NCBI GenBank assembly: GCA_002315505.1
Contig: DCGX01000071.1
Coordinates: forward strand, 8,631-51,877
Source: Ruminococcaceae bacterium UBA1767
GTDB lineage: Bacteria > Bacillota > Clostridia > Oscillospirales > Acutalibacteraceae
Length of the DNA: 43,247 nt
Direction: 5' to 3'
The position numbers and the translations under genes were made by a program. Shown here piece by piece: positions 16,904-25,600 of this stretch. The notes under the pieces are model-generated. The model saw only the letters and a list, made by a program, of their open reading frames with translations. It was not told the DNA's origin and did not search any database. Numbering within the stretch: position 1 is the stretch's first letter; each line of letters opens with the position of its first letter.

Positions 16904-17752
16904 TCATTTAGTATGACAAACTGCTTTCATAATACCATTACTATTAAAGCAGATATCAACTACTATTGATTCGCTTGTACCATCATTGTAATAAGCTGTA
17001 AAAATCAAATTGTCGGTAATATCACTAATTTTTATTTCCTTATCATTTTCTAACTGCTCTATCATTTTGTCTGACGGTGTCCAGCTTATTCCAATATTTT
17101 TTTCTGCTCGGTACTCTTCTCCTGAAATCGTGAATTCATTTACGATTTCAGCTTCATCATACATCTGTGAATTCGTTACTTTTGTAAAAGATCTTTCACC
17201 TTTTCCGGAAATAACAATTTTATCAAGATTCTCCGGGTGTTCAAAAACAAAACCAAATCGGTCAACTGAATATACACTATAGATACTTTTGCCACTTTCA
17301 GAGAGTGTTACTCTGGTAGTTTGAATACCATTTGCATTTTTGTAATATGAATCTATTTTATTTTTCATTTCTTTAAACAAAGCATTTTGCTCATCAGCAC
17401 TCAAGCCATCTGTTCTTTCAATAATAAATGCACAATTATACGGAATTTTAACATCATATTTGTTTTCGGATTTAACATCAACTACTTCACTTGTGTTCTC
17501 TGCTGCATTTGCAATTACAAGTCCGAAATCATGAGATTCATTACCACTGATATTAAAGATTCCAACTGCAAACAGAGCAATCATTAAACAAGCTGCAACA
17601 GGGTATAATATTTTTTTATTCATAGGTATAGAATTTTCCTTTCTTTCATTATGTTTTGAATTTTCATTGATGATTGAAGCCAACATTCTATCCTTTGCGG
17701 ACTCGTTCGGTTCAATCTTATTCCATGATTCAATTATTTTTTCGTTTTTCAT
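16904..17752 (-). CDS. Membrane-spanning anti-sigma factor-like protein
   Basis: A 282-aa protein with a cytoplasmic N-terminus (about 45 residues, helical, as needed to hold a sigma factor). One membrane segment (about 48-68, ILYPVAACLMIALFAVGIF) and about 210 residues outside follow. The start overlaps the sigma gene stop by four bases (ATGA), the usual order of ECF sigma and cognate anti-sigma genes. The outer domain (ENKYDVKIPYNCAFIIERTD and onward) is not one I recognise and presumably senses an envelope signal. It lacks the HxxxCxxC zinc motif of ZAS-type anti-sigmas. The role is inferred from topology and position. Confidence 0.75.
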   Translation of the reverse strand: MKNEKIIESWNKIEPNESAKDRMLASIINENSKHNERKENSIPMNKKILYPVAACLMIALFAVGIFNISGNESHDFGLVIANAAENTSEVVDVKSENKYDVKIPYNCAFIIERTDGLSADEQNALFKEMKNKIDSYYKNANGIQTTRVTLSESGKSIYSVYSVDRFGFVFEHPENLDKIVISGKGERSFTKVTNSQMYDEAEIVNEFTISGEEYRAEKNIGISWTPSDKMIEQLENDKEIKISDITDNLIFTAYYNDGTSESIVVDICFNSNGIMKAVCHTK

Positions 17753-18252
17753 TTAAAATCGTCACCTAACCTTTCCTTGAGGATTTTTCGGGCTTCATGT
17801 AAGTAATTACGAATAGTTGAGCGTGGCTTATTCAAAATATCTGCAATCTCAACACTTGAATAGCCCTCATAATAGTAAAGATAAACTGAAGTTTTATATC
17901 TGTCAGGCAAATCCATTACTACCTTTAAAATATAATTATTTTCAGTCTCTTTTGCGAGATTATTATATGATTCAGCCTCCAAATGATCGTCGATACTTTC
18001 GCATCTTTGACAACCAGAGCGCAGGAAGTTTTTGCAAATATTTGTTGATATTCTTATAAGCCAAGCTTTTTCATGCTCCGGATTTTCAAAATACGGTTGC
18101 AATTTTATCAATTTAATGAAGGTGTTCTGTACAACATCCTCTGTGTCAACCGGATTTTTTAAGTAAGCAAAGCATATACGATAAATCATTTTATAATTTC
18201 GTTCATATATTTCTGTAATTTCTCTGTTCGTACGCAACAAAGATTTTGACAT
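17749..18252 (-). CDS. ECF-subfamily RNA polymerase sigma factor
   Basis: A 167-aa sigma-70 family group IV factor. Region 2 spans about residues 12-80, with YRICFAYLKNPVDTEDVVQN (the 2.2 core-binding motif with the DxEDxVQ pattern) and KAWLIRISTNICKNFLR (2.3-2.4). Region 4 spans about 105-160, with LPDRYKTSVYLYYYEGYSSV and IADILNKPRSTIRNYLHEAR, a helix-turn-helix contacting the -35. AAGGAGGG lies 8 bases before the ATG. It is coupled to the anti-sigma gene. Direct targets are unknown. The EPS operon ends just upstream, but its own promoter region is far away at 42.4 kb. Confidence 0.94.
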   Translation of the reverse strand: MSKSLLRTNREITEIYERNYKMIYRICFAYLKNPVDTEDVVQNTFIKLIKLQPYFENPEHEKAWLIRISTNICKNFLRSGCQRCESIDDHLEAESYNNLAKETENNYILKVVMDLPDRYKTSVYLYYYEGYSSVEIADILNKPRSTIRNYLHEARKILKERLGDDFK

Positions 18253-18342
18253 CTGTCGTACCCTCCTTTCACTAATAATACAATTGAAAGTACAAAAGTG
18301 TCGGATAATATTTATTATTTATGTCTTATTTAAAATAAAATA

Positions 18343-18374
18343 GCATTTGAAATGACGAAAGTCAAATCAAATGC
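18343..18374. terminator. Second hairpin downstream of EPS operon, GAAA tetraloop
   Basis: GCATTTGA/TCAAATGC (18343-18350 and 18367-18374) and the inner TGAC/GTCA stem (18353-18356, 18361-18364) close a GAAA tetraloop, separated by a symmetric AA/AA internal loop. T-rich flanks lie on both sides. It may be a back-up terminator before the sigma promoter, or a structured RNA element. Confidence 0.5.
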
Positions 18375-18473
18375 ACAATATCATTTTTCTTTTAGCAAAT
18401 CATTCGAATGTTTATAACGTAATTCCTCAATGCAGATTTAGATACTAATTTGTAATAAAAATGCAAAAAACAA

Positions 18474-18495
18474 CCGTGGTCATAAACAACCACGG
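18474..18495 (-). terminator. Terminator of the EPS operon
   Basis: CCGTGGT (18474-18480) and ACCACGG (18489-18495) form a 7-bp GC-rich stem. On the minus strand it is followed by TTGTTTTTTGC, a classical T-run. It lies about 107 bases past the licD-like stop. Confidence 0.85.
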
Positions 18496-18602
18496 CTGAA
18501 AATAACCTTATCTAATTATTAGAATTTCGTTATGAAACATAAATACTAGCTGGCCAAATCTCAAAAATGCAAGTAAAATTCAATTGTCAACTGCAACAGG
18601 AA

Positions 18603-19448
18603 TTATTGTTTTTCAGATATATACTCTGTGTAGCTTTTTTCAAAATCAACAACGTCAACATCATGATGAGGTACTTGCTCCTCGGGCGGTGGGAATTTCA
18701 TATAATCACCATAAACATGCTTTAAGAAATCGTCATAATTATCAGGAAAAACTACATCAATATTTTCAAATTTTCCGGCACTCCCCTCGCCGAAAAAACA
18801 TTTGGGATAGATTTCTTTTTTGCCCCATGCTCCGCCGTGACTAATAACATAATCACATTCCGTGCATTTATATTTTTTAATCATTTTTTCAAAGCTCTTT
18901 ATAACCTTTGACGGAGAAAGCACAGGGTAACAAATTGCAGCAACAAGCTTTCTGATTTTTCGTTTTGCTGCACTCTCCTCTAAATTCCATTTCGGACTGC
19001 GATAAAATTCCATTACTTTTTTTTGGATTGTCAACTTCTTCTGTGCTGTCTTTGATTTCGGATAACCGTCCAAAACAAAAACATCAATATATACGCCATG
19101 ATTTATATTCAGCTTTGCCGATGTTGTTTCGATATACGTGGTATTACTATCCCTGAGCTTTGCAAAGGTCTGCAAATATTCCTTATCGGTTTCCGTGGTT
19201 TGTATGAAGTATCTTTCGGGAAGATCTTTCCTGACGTCAATAAGAAATTTCTCATAATCCTCACGAGGCATTGCAACATCAATATCATCATCCCACGGTA
19301 TATATCCACCATGTCTGACTGCGCCCAGTAAGGTTCCGCCCACGCAATAATATTTCAGATTGTATTTTTTGCACACTTCAATAAACAGCTTTAACAAATT
19401 CAGCTGAATGGCTTTTAATTTTTCTCTGTCAATATCTTTGTTGTCCAT
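18603..19448 (-). CDS. LicD-family phosphotransferase
   Basis: LicD proteins transfer phosphocholine or related phospho-groups onto surface glycans. The nucleotidyltransferase-like core is plain: KYNLKYYCVGGTLLGAVRHG near residue 33, then GYIPWDDDIDVAMPREDYEK near 52. GGTLLG and the DDDID metal site are complete. The C-terminus has KFPPPEEQVPHHDVDVVDFE, a typical family end. Length (281 aa) is normal. AGAAAGGAT precedes the start, 24 bases after the flippase stop. It is the last gene of the EPS operon before the terminator. No choline uptake or activation genes (licA/B/C) are in the window, so the transferred group could be phosphocholine, phosphoethanolamine or a sugar phosphate. Confidence 0.93.
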   Translation of the reverse strand: MDNKDIDREKLKAIQLNLLKLFIEVCKKYNLKYYCVGGTLLGAVRHGGYIPWDDDIDVAMPREDYEKFLIDVRKDLPERYFIQTTETDKEYLQTFAKLRDSNTTYIETTSAKLNINHGVYIDVFVLDGYPKSKTAQKKLTIQKKVMEFYRSPKWNLEESAAKRKIRKLVAAICYPVLSPSKVIKSFEKMIKKYKCTECDYVISHGGAWGKKEIYPKCFFGEGSAGKFENIDVVFPDNYDDFLKHVYGDYMKFPPPEEQVPHHDVDVVDFEKSYTEYISEKQ

Positions 19449-19472
19449 TGAGTTTATCCTTTCTGAAGCATT

Positions 19473-21023
19473 TTACGTTGCAGACTTAACCTTATGAAAT
19501 TTATCGAGTAATTTTTTTCCTTTATTCAAAGAGCCGAAAATAATCTTCTTCTCGTTTTCATCAATTCCGAACCAGAACAGAAATGCAAAATATATTATAA
19601 TAAATATTATACATTTAAGAACGAAAAACAACAATGTGTCCTTTAAAAATACAGCTAACGGAATACACGGAAGAGATGCCAAAATTCCGGCAGGTAAAAT
19701 ACCCTTGAAAATAGAACGGAACATTCTTCCTATTTCCATTTTAAAGGTTTTTGCGTAATAGATATTCATCATAAAGCCGTGTCCGACAATAAGGGAAATA
19801 ATTGTTCCTGTTGCCGCACCCCAAAAGCCAATAAACGAAACTAAAATAACCGATATAATTACGTTCAGCACAGCCATTATCACCAGCACGGTTGAGCGAT
19901 AAATTCTCTTCAGCGTTGCATCAAGAATTGAAATAGCGGTGTTCTCAACGAGCGGTATTGTTACAGGTATCATCAGCATTAAAATAACCCAGTATGCGTC
20001 CATATATTTTTCGCCTATCCAGATACTGATGAAATTTCTGCCAAACAAAGCGAAACCGAAAATACAGGCAACTGCAATTATCGCCTGAAATCTTCCGGGT
20101 AATATCACAAAATCCGTAAGCTCTTTTCCGCTTGCATTTTTAGAAACCAACTTAGTTGCCTTAGGCAGAAAAAATGTCGGTACAACAGAAATCAATGAAT
20201 TATACACTCCGTAAACTGCAAGTGCTGATGAATACATTGTAATTATCGCCTTTTCGCTGATATAAACCCCGAGAATCATTGTATCAACATTGTTGTTAAC
20301 CTGATTAACAACAGCCTGCAGCAGAATTGCTGAGCCGAAAAGGACAATTTCAGTAATCTGTTTTTTATCAAAGCTCGAGAGCTTCGGGATTTCCTTCAGA
20401 TAACCCATTGCGTAAAGTGCTGTAAAAACGAGAACTGCAAGTGACAGCACACATTCAATCATTACAACAGACAATGCACCGAAGCCGATTTTAAGCAAAA
20501 CAAATATCATGCCGACTTTTATTACTGAGCGGCACAATGGAATTGCAGAGCTTACAGTAAATTTTTCGTTTCCGATTATACATCCGCTGAAAGCATCGGT
20601 GAGCATATGAAAAACCGCAGAGCCGACAAACAAAACGAAAATTTTTCTTCCGAGCAATAACGTATCTGCCGAATAATTAGCACCGTACATTTTCGGAATC
20701 ATCATATACATTATCACGCCTGCAATAATGACAAACAACGACATAACGGCAGAAGCCAGCAATGACAGAGCTATCGTGTTTTTCTTTTCTTTTTCCGTAA
20801 ATTCGGGGATAGTTTTATACTTAACTATACATCTTGTTACAATTGTAGAAATACCTAAATGAAACATCGATAACGGTCCTGCAAAAGATTGCATAACCTT
20901 GAAGATACTGTAATCAACATCTCCGAATGACGAAATCATAAGAGGAGTTAAAAATATATTTAACACCATTCCCACAATTAAATTTGAATATGATAGTAAT
21001 ATTCCGATTTTTTTCTGATTCAT
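19473..21023 (-). CDS. Polysaccharide flippase (Wzx-like, MOP superfamily)
   Basis: A 516-aa membrane protein with roughly 14 hydrophobic segments, starting with a basic end (MNQKKIGILLSYSNLIVGMV) and SSFGDVDYSIFKVMQSFAGP, the family's first conserved loop. Wzx-type flippases move undecaprenyl-linked repeat units to the outer leaflet for polymerisation by Wzy (here the EpsG-like protein). The start overlaps the upstream Fe-S protein gene by four bases (ATGA). A long central stretch (around residue 240-260, VNQVNNNVDTMILGVYISEK) matches the re-entry half of the transporter. The substrate is presumably the lipid-linked repeat unit made by this operon. Confidence 0.92.
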   Translation of the reverse strand: MNQKKIGILLSYSNLIVGMVLNIFLTPLMISSFGDVDYSIFKVMQSFAGPLSMFHLGISTIVTRCIVKYKTIPEFTEKEKKNTIALSLLASAVMSLFVIIAGVIMYMMIPKMYGANYSADTLLLGRKIFVLFVGSAVFHMLTDAFSGCIIGNEKFTVSSAIPLCRSVIKVGMIFVLLKIGFGALSVVMIECVLSLAVLVFTALYAMGYLKEIPKLSSFDKKQITEIVLFGSAILLQAVVNQVNNNVDTMILGVYISEKAIITMYSSALAVYGVYNSLISVVPTFFLPKATKLVSKNASGKELTDFVILPGRFQAIIAVACIFGFALFGRNFISIWIGEKYMDAYWVILMLMIPVTIPLVENTAISILDATLKRIYRSTVLVIMAVLNVIISVILVSFIGFWGAATGTIISLIVGHGFMMNIYYAKTFKMEIGRMFRSIFKGILPAGILASLPCIPLAVFLKDTLLFFVLKCIIFIIIYFAFLFWFGIDENEKKIIFGSLNKGKKLLDKFHKVKSAT

Positions 21024-22165
21024 TTGCTTGTTTTTCTCCGATATATAAATCTTTTACAAGTATTTTTGGCTTTTTCAGTTAAGGATTGCGGATAAAATTT
21101 GTTGCACGAAGCTGTAATTCCGTTTTTCAGGCATTCATCAACAAATTTTTTATTTGCATTTATTTTTTCTTCAGATGAAACCGTTTTTTTATTGTTGTAT
21201 ACTGCTTTTGAAACATCGAGCTTTTCCAATGTGTATTTATCACTCAATGCTTCAACGACAGCTCTGCCCTTTTCGGTATTGCAAAGTACAAGCGAAATAC
21301 CATCATCGTTTTTCAGTTCTGTATATTTCTTGTAAAGCCAGAAGTCAGCAAGAGTGATATCAGACTTATGATTATCCGAAAAAATACAATTAAGGCAGTT
21401 TACACGAACGGTTTTCTTGCCATACAAAAAGCTTCTTAAATACTCGTCCTCGGTGCCCAATCTGTTATATTTAATTCCGTTTTCAAATTCAACGAGCATA
21501 GCGTGTCTTTCCCAGCCGTGTGTCTTAGGCCTGAAATCAACACATTTAACCTTTGAACTGAATTTTTTTTCAAGGTAATCAATATAGTCGCTGTAAATCT
21601 TGTGTGACGGCAGACCTCCGCAGGCAAAATCAACTGTGATAAGATTTTCGTTATCACAATTGAGATATGCTTTCAGACCTGCAACCTGACAAGGTGTTCC
21701 ACAAAATAAAACCTTTCTTTTCTGATTTAAAAACACATTGATCTCACGAAAGCTTTCACCGACTGTACTTTCAACATATTTACTTTTCTGTAAATCACAA
21801 AGCTCACTTTTATCTGTGTATGAAAATCCGACACTTCTGTAATCGTCTGAAAATGATGCACCGAACACCACTCCCGACTCCTCAAGCACCTTACAGGCAA
21901 TTCCGTAAAAAAAACCACCGCTTGAGCTTTTAAGAACAACTTCATTGTCATTCGCCCATCCTGCATATGCGGACAAAACATCAGATTTTTCACTCGGAGT
22001 AACCGTCGGGCAGTGCTTATAGCATAGTGAACAATCCACGCATTTATCATTATTGACAACCGGATAATAAAACAAATCCTTCTCTTCAAGCGTTATTGCA
22101 TTATTCGGGCATGAATTTATACAGCTTCCGCAATTTGTACAATCTGAAATTTTTGAAATATTCAT
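21020..22165 (-). CDS. Two-cluster ferredoxin/F420 hydrogenase beta-subunit-like protein of EPS loci
   Basis: The N-terminus carries two 4Fe-4S motifs, CTNCGSCINSCP (near residue 9) and CVDCSLCYKHCP (near 42). A domain like the C-terminal part of coenzyme F420 hydrogenase/dehydrogenase beta subunits follows (SSSGGFFYGIACKVLEESGV near 80, VLFCGTPCQVAGLKAYL near 150, FACGGLPSHKIYSDYI near 180). Such proteins recur next to pyruvyltransferases in Firmicutes and Bacteroidetes capsule loci. Their chemistry there is not established to my knowledge, and a flavin or F420-like redox step on a sugar is the usual guess. ATGA overlaps couple it to both the upstream pyruvyltransferase and the downstream flippase. 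Length 381 aa. Further Cys residues (RVNCLNCIF near 255) may bind a third cofactor. Confidence 0.88.
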   Translation of the reverse strand: MNISKISDCTNCGSCINSCPNNAITLEEKDLFYYPVVNNDKCVDCSLCYKHCPTVTPSEKSDVLSAYAGWANDNEVVLKSSSGGFFYGIACKVLEESGVVFGASFSDDYRSVGFSYTDKSELCDLQKSKYVESTVGESFREINVFLNQKRKVLFCGTPCQVAGLKAYLNCDNENLITVDFACGGLPSHKIYSDYIDYLEKKFSSKVKCVDFRPKTHGWERHAMLVEFENGIKYNRLGTEDEYLRSFLYGKKTVRVNCLNCIFSDNHKSDITLADFWLYKKYTELKNDDGISLVLCNTEKGRAVVEALSDKYTLEKLDVSKAVYNNKKTVSSEEKINANKKFVDECLKNGITASCNKFYPQSLTEKAKNTCKRFIYRRKTSK

Positions 22166-23199
22166 TCAATCACTGTCTTTCTGAGATATTCCATACTTTT
22201 TTCTTTTTCGTGTTTTATTTTATTATTCGTTTTTGCATAGTCAAAATTAAATTTATCAAGCTCATTTATTTTAGCCTTCGGAACAGAAAGAGTGTTCAAT
22301 AAATTTTCTATTCTTGACGGAGATGACGGATTAATTATCGCCGAGAATTTTTTATTAAATATTGTTGAAAATGCAACACCGTGGAATGACGAAGTAACGA
22401 TATATTCCGCATTATCAAAAAGCCACAGGAACTCCTCTACCCCGACATCATACAGATATTTATCAGCATAAACCCTTGAAACATCATGACATATTGCGTA
22501 TACTGGCAAGCCTGTATTCTTCTTCAACTGCTGAATAAGACTTTTGCAATCATTGTTCCAATAAAGCATATATAATAAAATATATTTATTCGCAGTTTTA
22601 TACGGCTTCTCATATATTCTCCAATCATCGGCACTCATCAAAAACGTCGGGTCGATGTTAACGGAAATATCCTTATCAGTTAAAGGAGCCAAAGCATCGA
22701 AGCACTCCTGTTCTCTTACTGATATAAAATCAAATCCTCGGAGCTTTTGTGAATAAAACTCCTTATTTTCATCGGACAATTCCGTGTTGCCCATGCTGGC
22801 GGCATAAGAAATACATTTGCCTTTTTTTACAAAATCAAGGAAAAAAAGCGGAACAATTCGTCCCGGATTCCATATCTGGTCACTGCCTGCAATGTAAATA
22901 CTTTCAGAATTGTCAGCACTTGCTATACTGTCATCATAATATTTAATATCTAAATTTGAATTAATGAATGCTTTTCTTTTAGAGTATGCACACTCGATTT
23001 TACGATTAACAAGGCTTCTCATCATATTACGGGCAAGCTGCTTTATTGATACTTTTTTCTTTATATTTTGTTTTTTCGGCTCGACAATAATACTGCTTTC
23101 AATTCCCAAAGTCGAAAGTGCTTTGTTTAATCCGAAGGATTGCAGAATCGAACCGATACTCGTTTCGGTGCAAAAAGTAACGATTTTAACGTCAGACAT
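22162..23199 (-). CDS. Polysaccharide pyruvyltransferase family protein (CsaB-like)
   Basis: This family transfers a pyruvyl ketal from PEP to a sugar of a cell-wall or secreted polymer, giving it negative charge. Family motifs are FCTETSIGSILQSFGLNKAL near the start, YIAGSDQIWNPGRI near residue 100, SYAASMGN near 128, FISVREQECFDAL near 154, VNIDPTFLMSADDW near 176 and IVTSSFHGVAFSTIF near 261. I chose the ATG at 23199 because AGGAG lies 7 bases before it. The frame extends to a TTG at 23226 that has no ribosome site. Length 345 aa. PEP supply could be linked to the ppdK product made from the left end of this window, a weak inference. Confidence 0.9.
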   Translation of the reverse strand: MSDVKIVTFCTETSIGSILQSFGLNKALSTLGIESSIIVEPKKQNIKKKVSIKQLARNMMRSLVNRKIECAYSKRKAFINSNLDIKYYDDSIASADNSESIYIAGSDQIWNPGRIVPLFFLDFVKKGKCISYAASMGNTELSDENKEFYSQKLRGFDFISVREQECFDALAPLTDKDISVNIDPTFLMSADDWRIYEKPYKTANKYILLYMLYWNNDCKSLIQQLKKNTGLPVYAICHDVSRVYADKYLYDVGVEEFLWLFDNAEYIVTSSFHGVAFSTIFNKKFSAIINPSSPSRIENLLNTLSVPKAKINELDKFNFDYAKTNNKIKHEKEKSMEYLRKTVIE

Positions 23200-23222
23200 A
23201 ATAAAACTCCTAATATTACAGG

Positions 23223-24386
23223 TCAACCGTTGTTTGATAATGCTTTAATCCAATTATCACGGATTTTATCACATTTACTGCACGGTCCGAAGGCATATAA
23301 ATCATCCGCTTTCCTGCCATCCAGCAGATACTGTGTCATTTCTACAAATCGTTCTGCCGCAATTTCGGCATTCCAGATTTCTGTTATGGTTTCATAGGCG
23401 TACCTGCCCAATCTGTCCTGCTCGTCCGGATTACCCAAAAGATACTTTATCTTTTCACATAAAGATTCCACATTACCCGATTCATATATCAAACCGTTTT
23501 TATTATTTTCCATCAAAAACGGAACAGAGCCAATCATATGTGAGGCAACCACTGTACAACCCGAATTCATTGATTCGTTGAGCACAGCCCCCCATCCCTC
23601 CTGACGGTCGGAAGTGAATAAATATATTCCTGTTTGTTCCATCTTTTCACGAACTTTTTCAGGTGGCATTGAGCCGGTAAAGCTGACACAATCCGACAAG
23701 TCAAACTCATCGACGAGCTTATTAAGTGTTTGCTCCATTTCCCCTGTACCGACTATCGTAAGGTCAAAATCATACCCGTCTTTTTTCAAGAGCTTTGCCG
23801 CTGTGATTGCATCATCCGGATGCTTCCAGTCAAGAAATCTTCCGCACCACAAAATGCTGCTCTTCTTTTTTTCGGACAAAAGCTTTTCAATATCATAATG
23901 CTTGTTCTCCGGGAAATAGCCAAATTTATAGCTCTTTCCGTTAAAAAGAAGCAGAGAATTATAATCAGCCGACGCAAAGGCACTCGCACACAGTAAATAT
24001 GTGTTCTTGCCTCTCGCAGTCAGATGGTAACGTAAAAAAAGTAGAAGCTTTTTTATTGCACTTTTCTTTTGTCTGAAAAGACGTTCCGAATACTTAAACA
24101 TCAGCTTTCCTTCTGCAATGTATTCTTTAATATACTCCTTTGGAGCGGAGCCGAAAATCACAGCATCACTGTCTGAAATAATTCTTTTTGCCTTAGCAAT
24201 TGAAGCAGGGTCACTGCATTCAAGCAAATACTGTGCGGTTATTTTTTTGTATCCGAGCCTTTCTCTTTCCTGAGACATCTGAGCTGTGGAAATAAAGCAA
24301 TAATCACTACCGAGCATTGAAAACAATTTATCCGAAAACGATTTCTGGTGGTGATTAAAATAGTTGGATACAAAGGTAACTTTCAT
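23223..24386 (-). CDS. Glycosyltransferase family 4 (GT-B)
   Basis: A retaining GT-B transferase of the EPS pathway (387 aa). The C-terminal donor-binding domain shows SILWCGRFLDWKHPDDAI near 185, DLTIVGTGEMEQTLNKL near 212, ISFTG-like VSFTGSMPPEKV near 237 and the E-x7-E motif in DRQEGWGAVLNESMNSGCTV near 260. The N-terminal acceptor half is atypical, with few conserved residues. It ends with a Cys-containing tail (FGPCSKCDKIRDNWI). It is 23 bases before the pyruvyltransferase start and 26 bases after the preceding GT gene. Donor and linkage cannot be predicted. Confidence 0.9.
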   Translation of the reverse strand: MKVTFVSNYFNHHQKSFSDKLFSMLGSDYCFISTAQMSQERERLGYKKITAQYLLECSDPASIAKAKRIISDSDAVIFGSAPKEYIKEYIAEGKLMFKYSERLFRQKKSAIKKLLLFLRYHLTARGKNTYLLCASAFASADYNSLLLFNGKSYKFGYFPENKHYDIEKLLSEKKKSSILWCGRFLDWKHPDDAITAAKLLKKDGYDFDLTIVGTGEMEQTLNKLVDEFDLSDCVSFTGSMPPEKVREKMEQTGIYLFTSDRQEGWGAVLNESMNSGCTVVASHMIGSVPFLMENNKNGLIYESGNVESLCEKIKYLLGNPDEQDRLGRYAYETITEIWNAEIAAERFVEMTQYLLDGRKADDLYAFGPCSKCDKIRDNWIKALSNNG

Positions 24387-24412
24387 AAATGCCTCCGCTT
24401 AGCGAGTTAACA

Positions 24413-25600
24413 CTATTCATTAAAATACAGCTTCATATATTCATCGTATTTTTCATCTGCATCATATTTTTTCGCTCTTATTCTGCAATTTTCCTGTGAG
24501 AAAGGAGCTGATGCTGTTATTCTTTTAATTTCATTTTCAAGTGATGAAACATCGTCCTTTTTAACTACAGAGCCGCAGGTTTCATCTATTATCTCTGCAC
24601 TTCCGCCTGCATCAAACGTAATTACAGGTGTTCCGCAAGCCAATGCCTCAATATTTACTGTCGGGAATGTATCCTCCTTTGTCGGATTAACAAACACATC
24701 CGCAGAAGAATAAATTTCCGCCAGTTCTTTTTTACTGCTAGTATGGTGGATGGAAATAATGCTTTTCAGTAAAAGCCTGTCAACCTCACAGTCTGTTCCG
24801 ACTAATACAATGGTGTATTCTTCAGAAGACAAGTCCTCTGCTAATCTCAGAAAAACATCAAGACCTTTTTTGTCTGTCCATTGTGATGCCACACCGAGCA
24901 GTATTTTCTTATTATCATTAATATTATAACGGGACTTAAAATCCGAATTCATCGGTCTGAAGGTTGATAAATCAATTCCGTTATTGATAACAATACATTT
25001 TTTATTTTTCAAAAATGAGTTTACGACATTATTCCTCATCCATGCTGACGGAGCAACAACGGTTAAGTCAACACATGATAAGTATTGCTTCTTTAATTCA
25101 TACAGCTTTGAGCTTTTATCGAAAAACAAAGAATAATCTTTTTTTTGCGGGCACTGTTCACACCTGTTCTTCCACTTTTCGCATCCGACAGTTTCAAAGT
25201 GCATACAATATCCTGTAAATGCCCAGCAATCATGAAATGTCCATATCACACGTTTATTGTTTTTTGCCAACCAGTCAAACAAAATGTCCAGTGAGCAAGC
25301 ATGAGAATGCAGGTTATGCAAATGTACAATATCAGGATTGATATTATTTAACTGAGCAATCAATTCTGTTGTACTGTTTTTACCCTCAAAGCCCCAATTA
25401 CCGTAAACACGTGATTCAAGTACACCTTTTTTTATTTCAAAATTATTCGAGTATTTGATTCCGTTATCGTAGTCCGATGCTCCGAGACAATAAAGAATAT
25501 AATTTTCCACTCCGTTGTTATTCAGCTTTTCACTCAGTGAAACACATATGTTTCCTGTACTTCCCGAACCGCACGTAGCATTTATCTGAACTACCTTCAT
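24413..25600 (-). CDS. Glycosyltransferase family 4 (WcaC-like)
   Basis: A 395-aa GT-B enzyme. The N-terminal start MKVVQINATCGSGSTGNICV, then WTFHDCWAFTGYCMHFETVG and CEKWKNRCEQCPQKKDYSLF near 125-160 (a Cys-rich insertion seen in a subgroup of EPS GT4 enzymes), are characteristic. The donor site includes GVASQWTDKKGLDVFLRL near 233 and EDTFPTVNIEALACGTPVIT near 315, with the E-x7-E pair. Its start overlaps the stop of the EpsG-like gene by four bases (ATGA). It probably adds a hexose late in repeat-unit assembly, judged only from its position. Confidence 0.92.
   Translation of the reverse strand: MKVVQINATCGSGSTGNICVSLSEKLNNNGVENYILYCLGASDYDNGIKYSNNFEIKKGVLESRVYGNWGFEGKNSTTELIAQLNNINPDIVHLHNLHSHACSLDILFDWLAKNNKRVIWTFHDCWAFTGYCMHFETVGCEKWKNRCEQCPQKKDYSLFFDKSSKLYELKKQYLSCVDLTVVAPSAWMRNNVVNSFLKNKKCIVINNGIDLSTFRPMNSDFKSRYNINDNKKILLGVASQWTDKKGLDVFLRLAEDLSSEEYTIVLVGTDCEVDRLLLKSIISIHHTSSKKELAEIYSSADVFVNPTKEDTFPTVNIEALACGTPVITFDAGGSAEIIDETCGSVVKKDDVSSLENEIKRITASAPFSQENCRIRAKKYDADEKYDEYMKLYFNE

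Larger units (their letters stand above)
18253..18602. other. 350-bp intergenic region between EPS operon end and sigma factor gene
   Basis: No credible gene is present. It holds two hairpins (18343-18374 and 18474-18495) and, next to the sigma gene, an AT-rich stretch expected to carry its promoter. I could not choose a convincing -35/-10 pair there. Confidence 0.7.
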
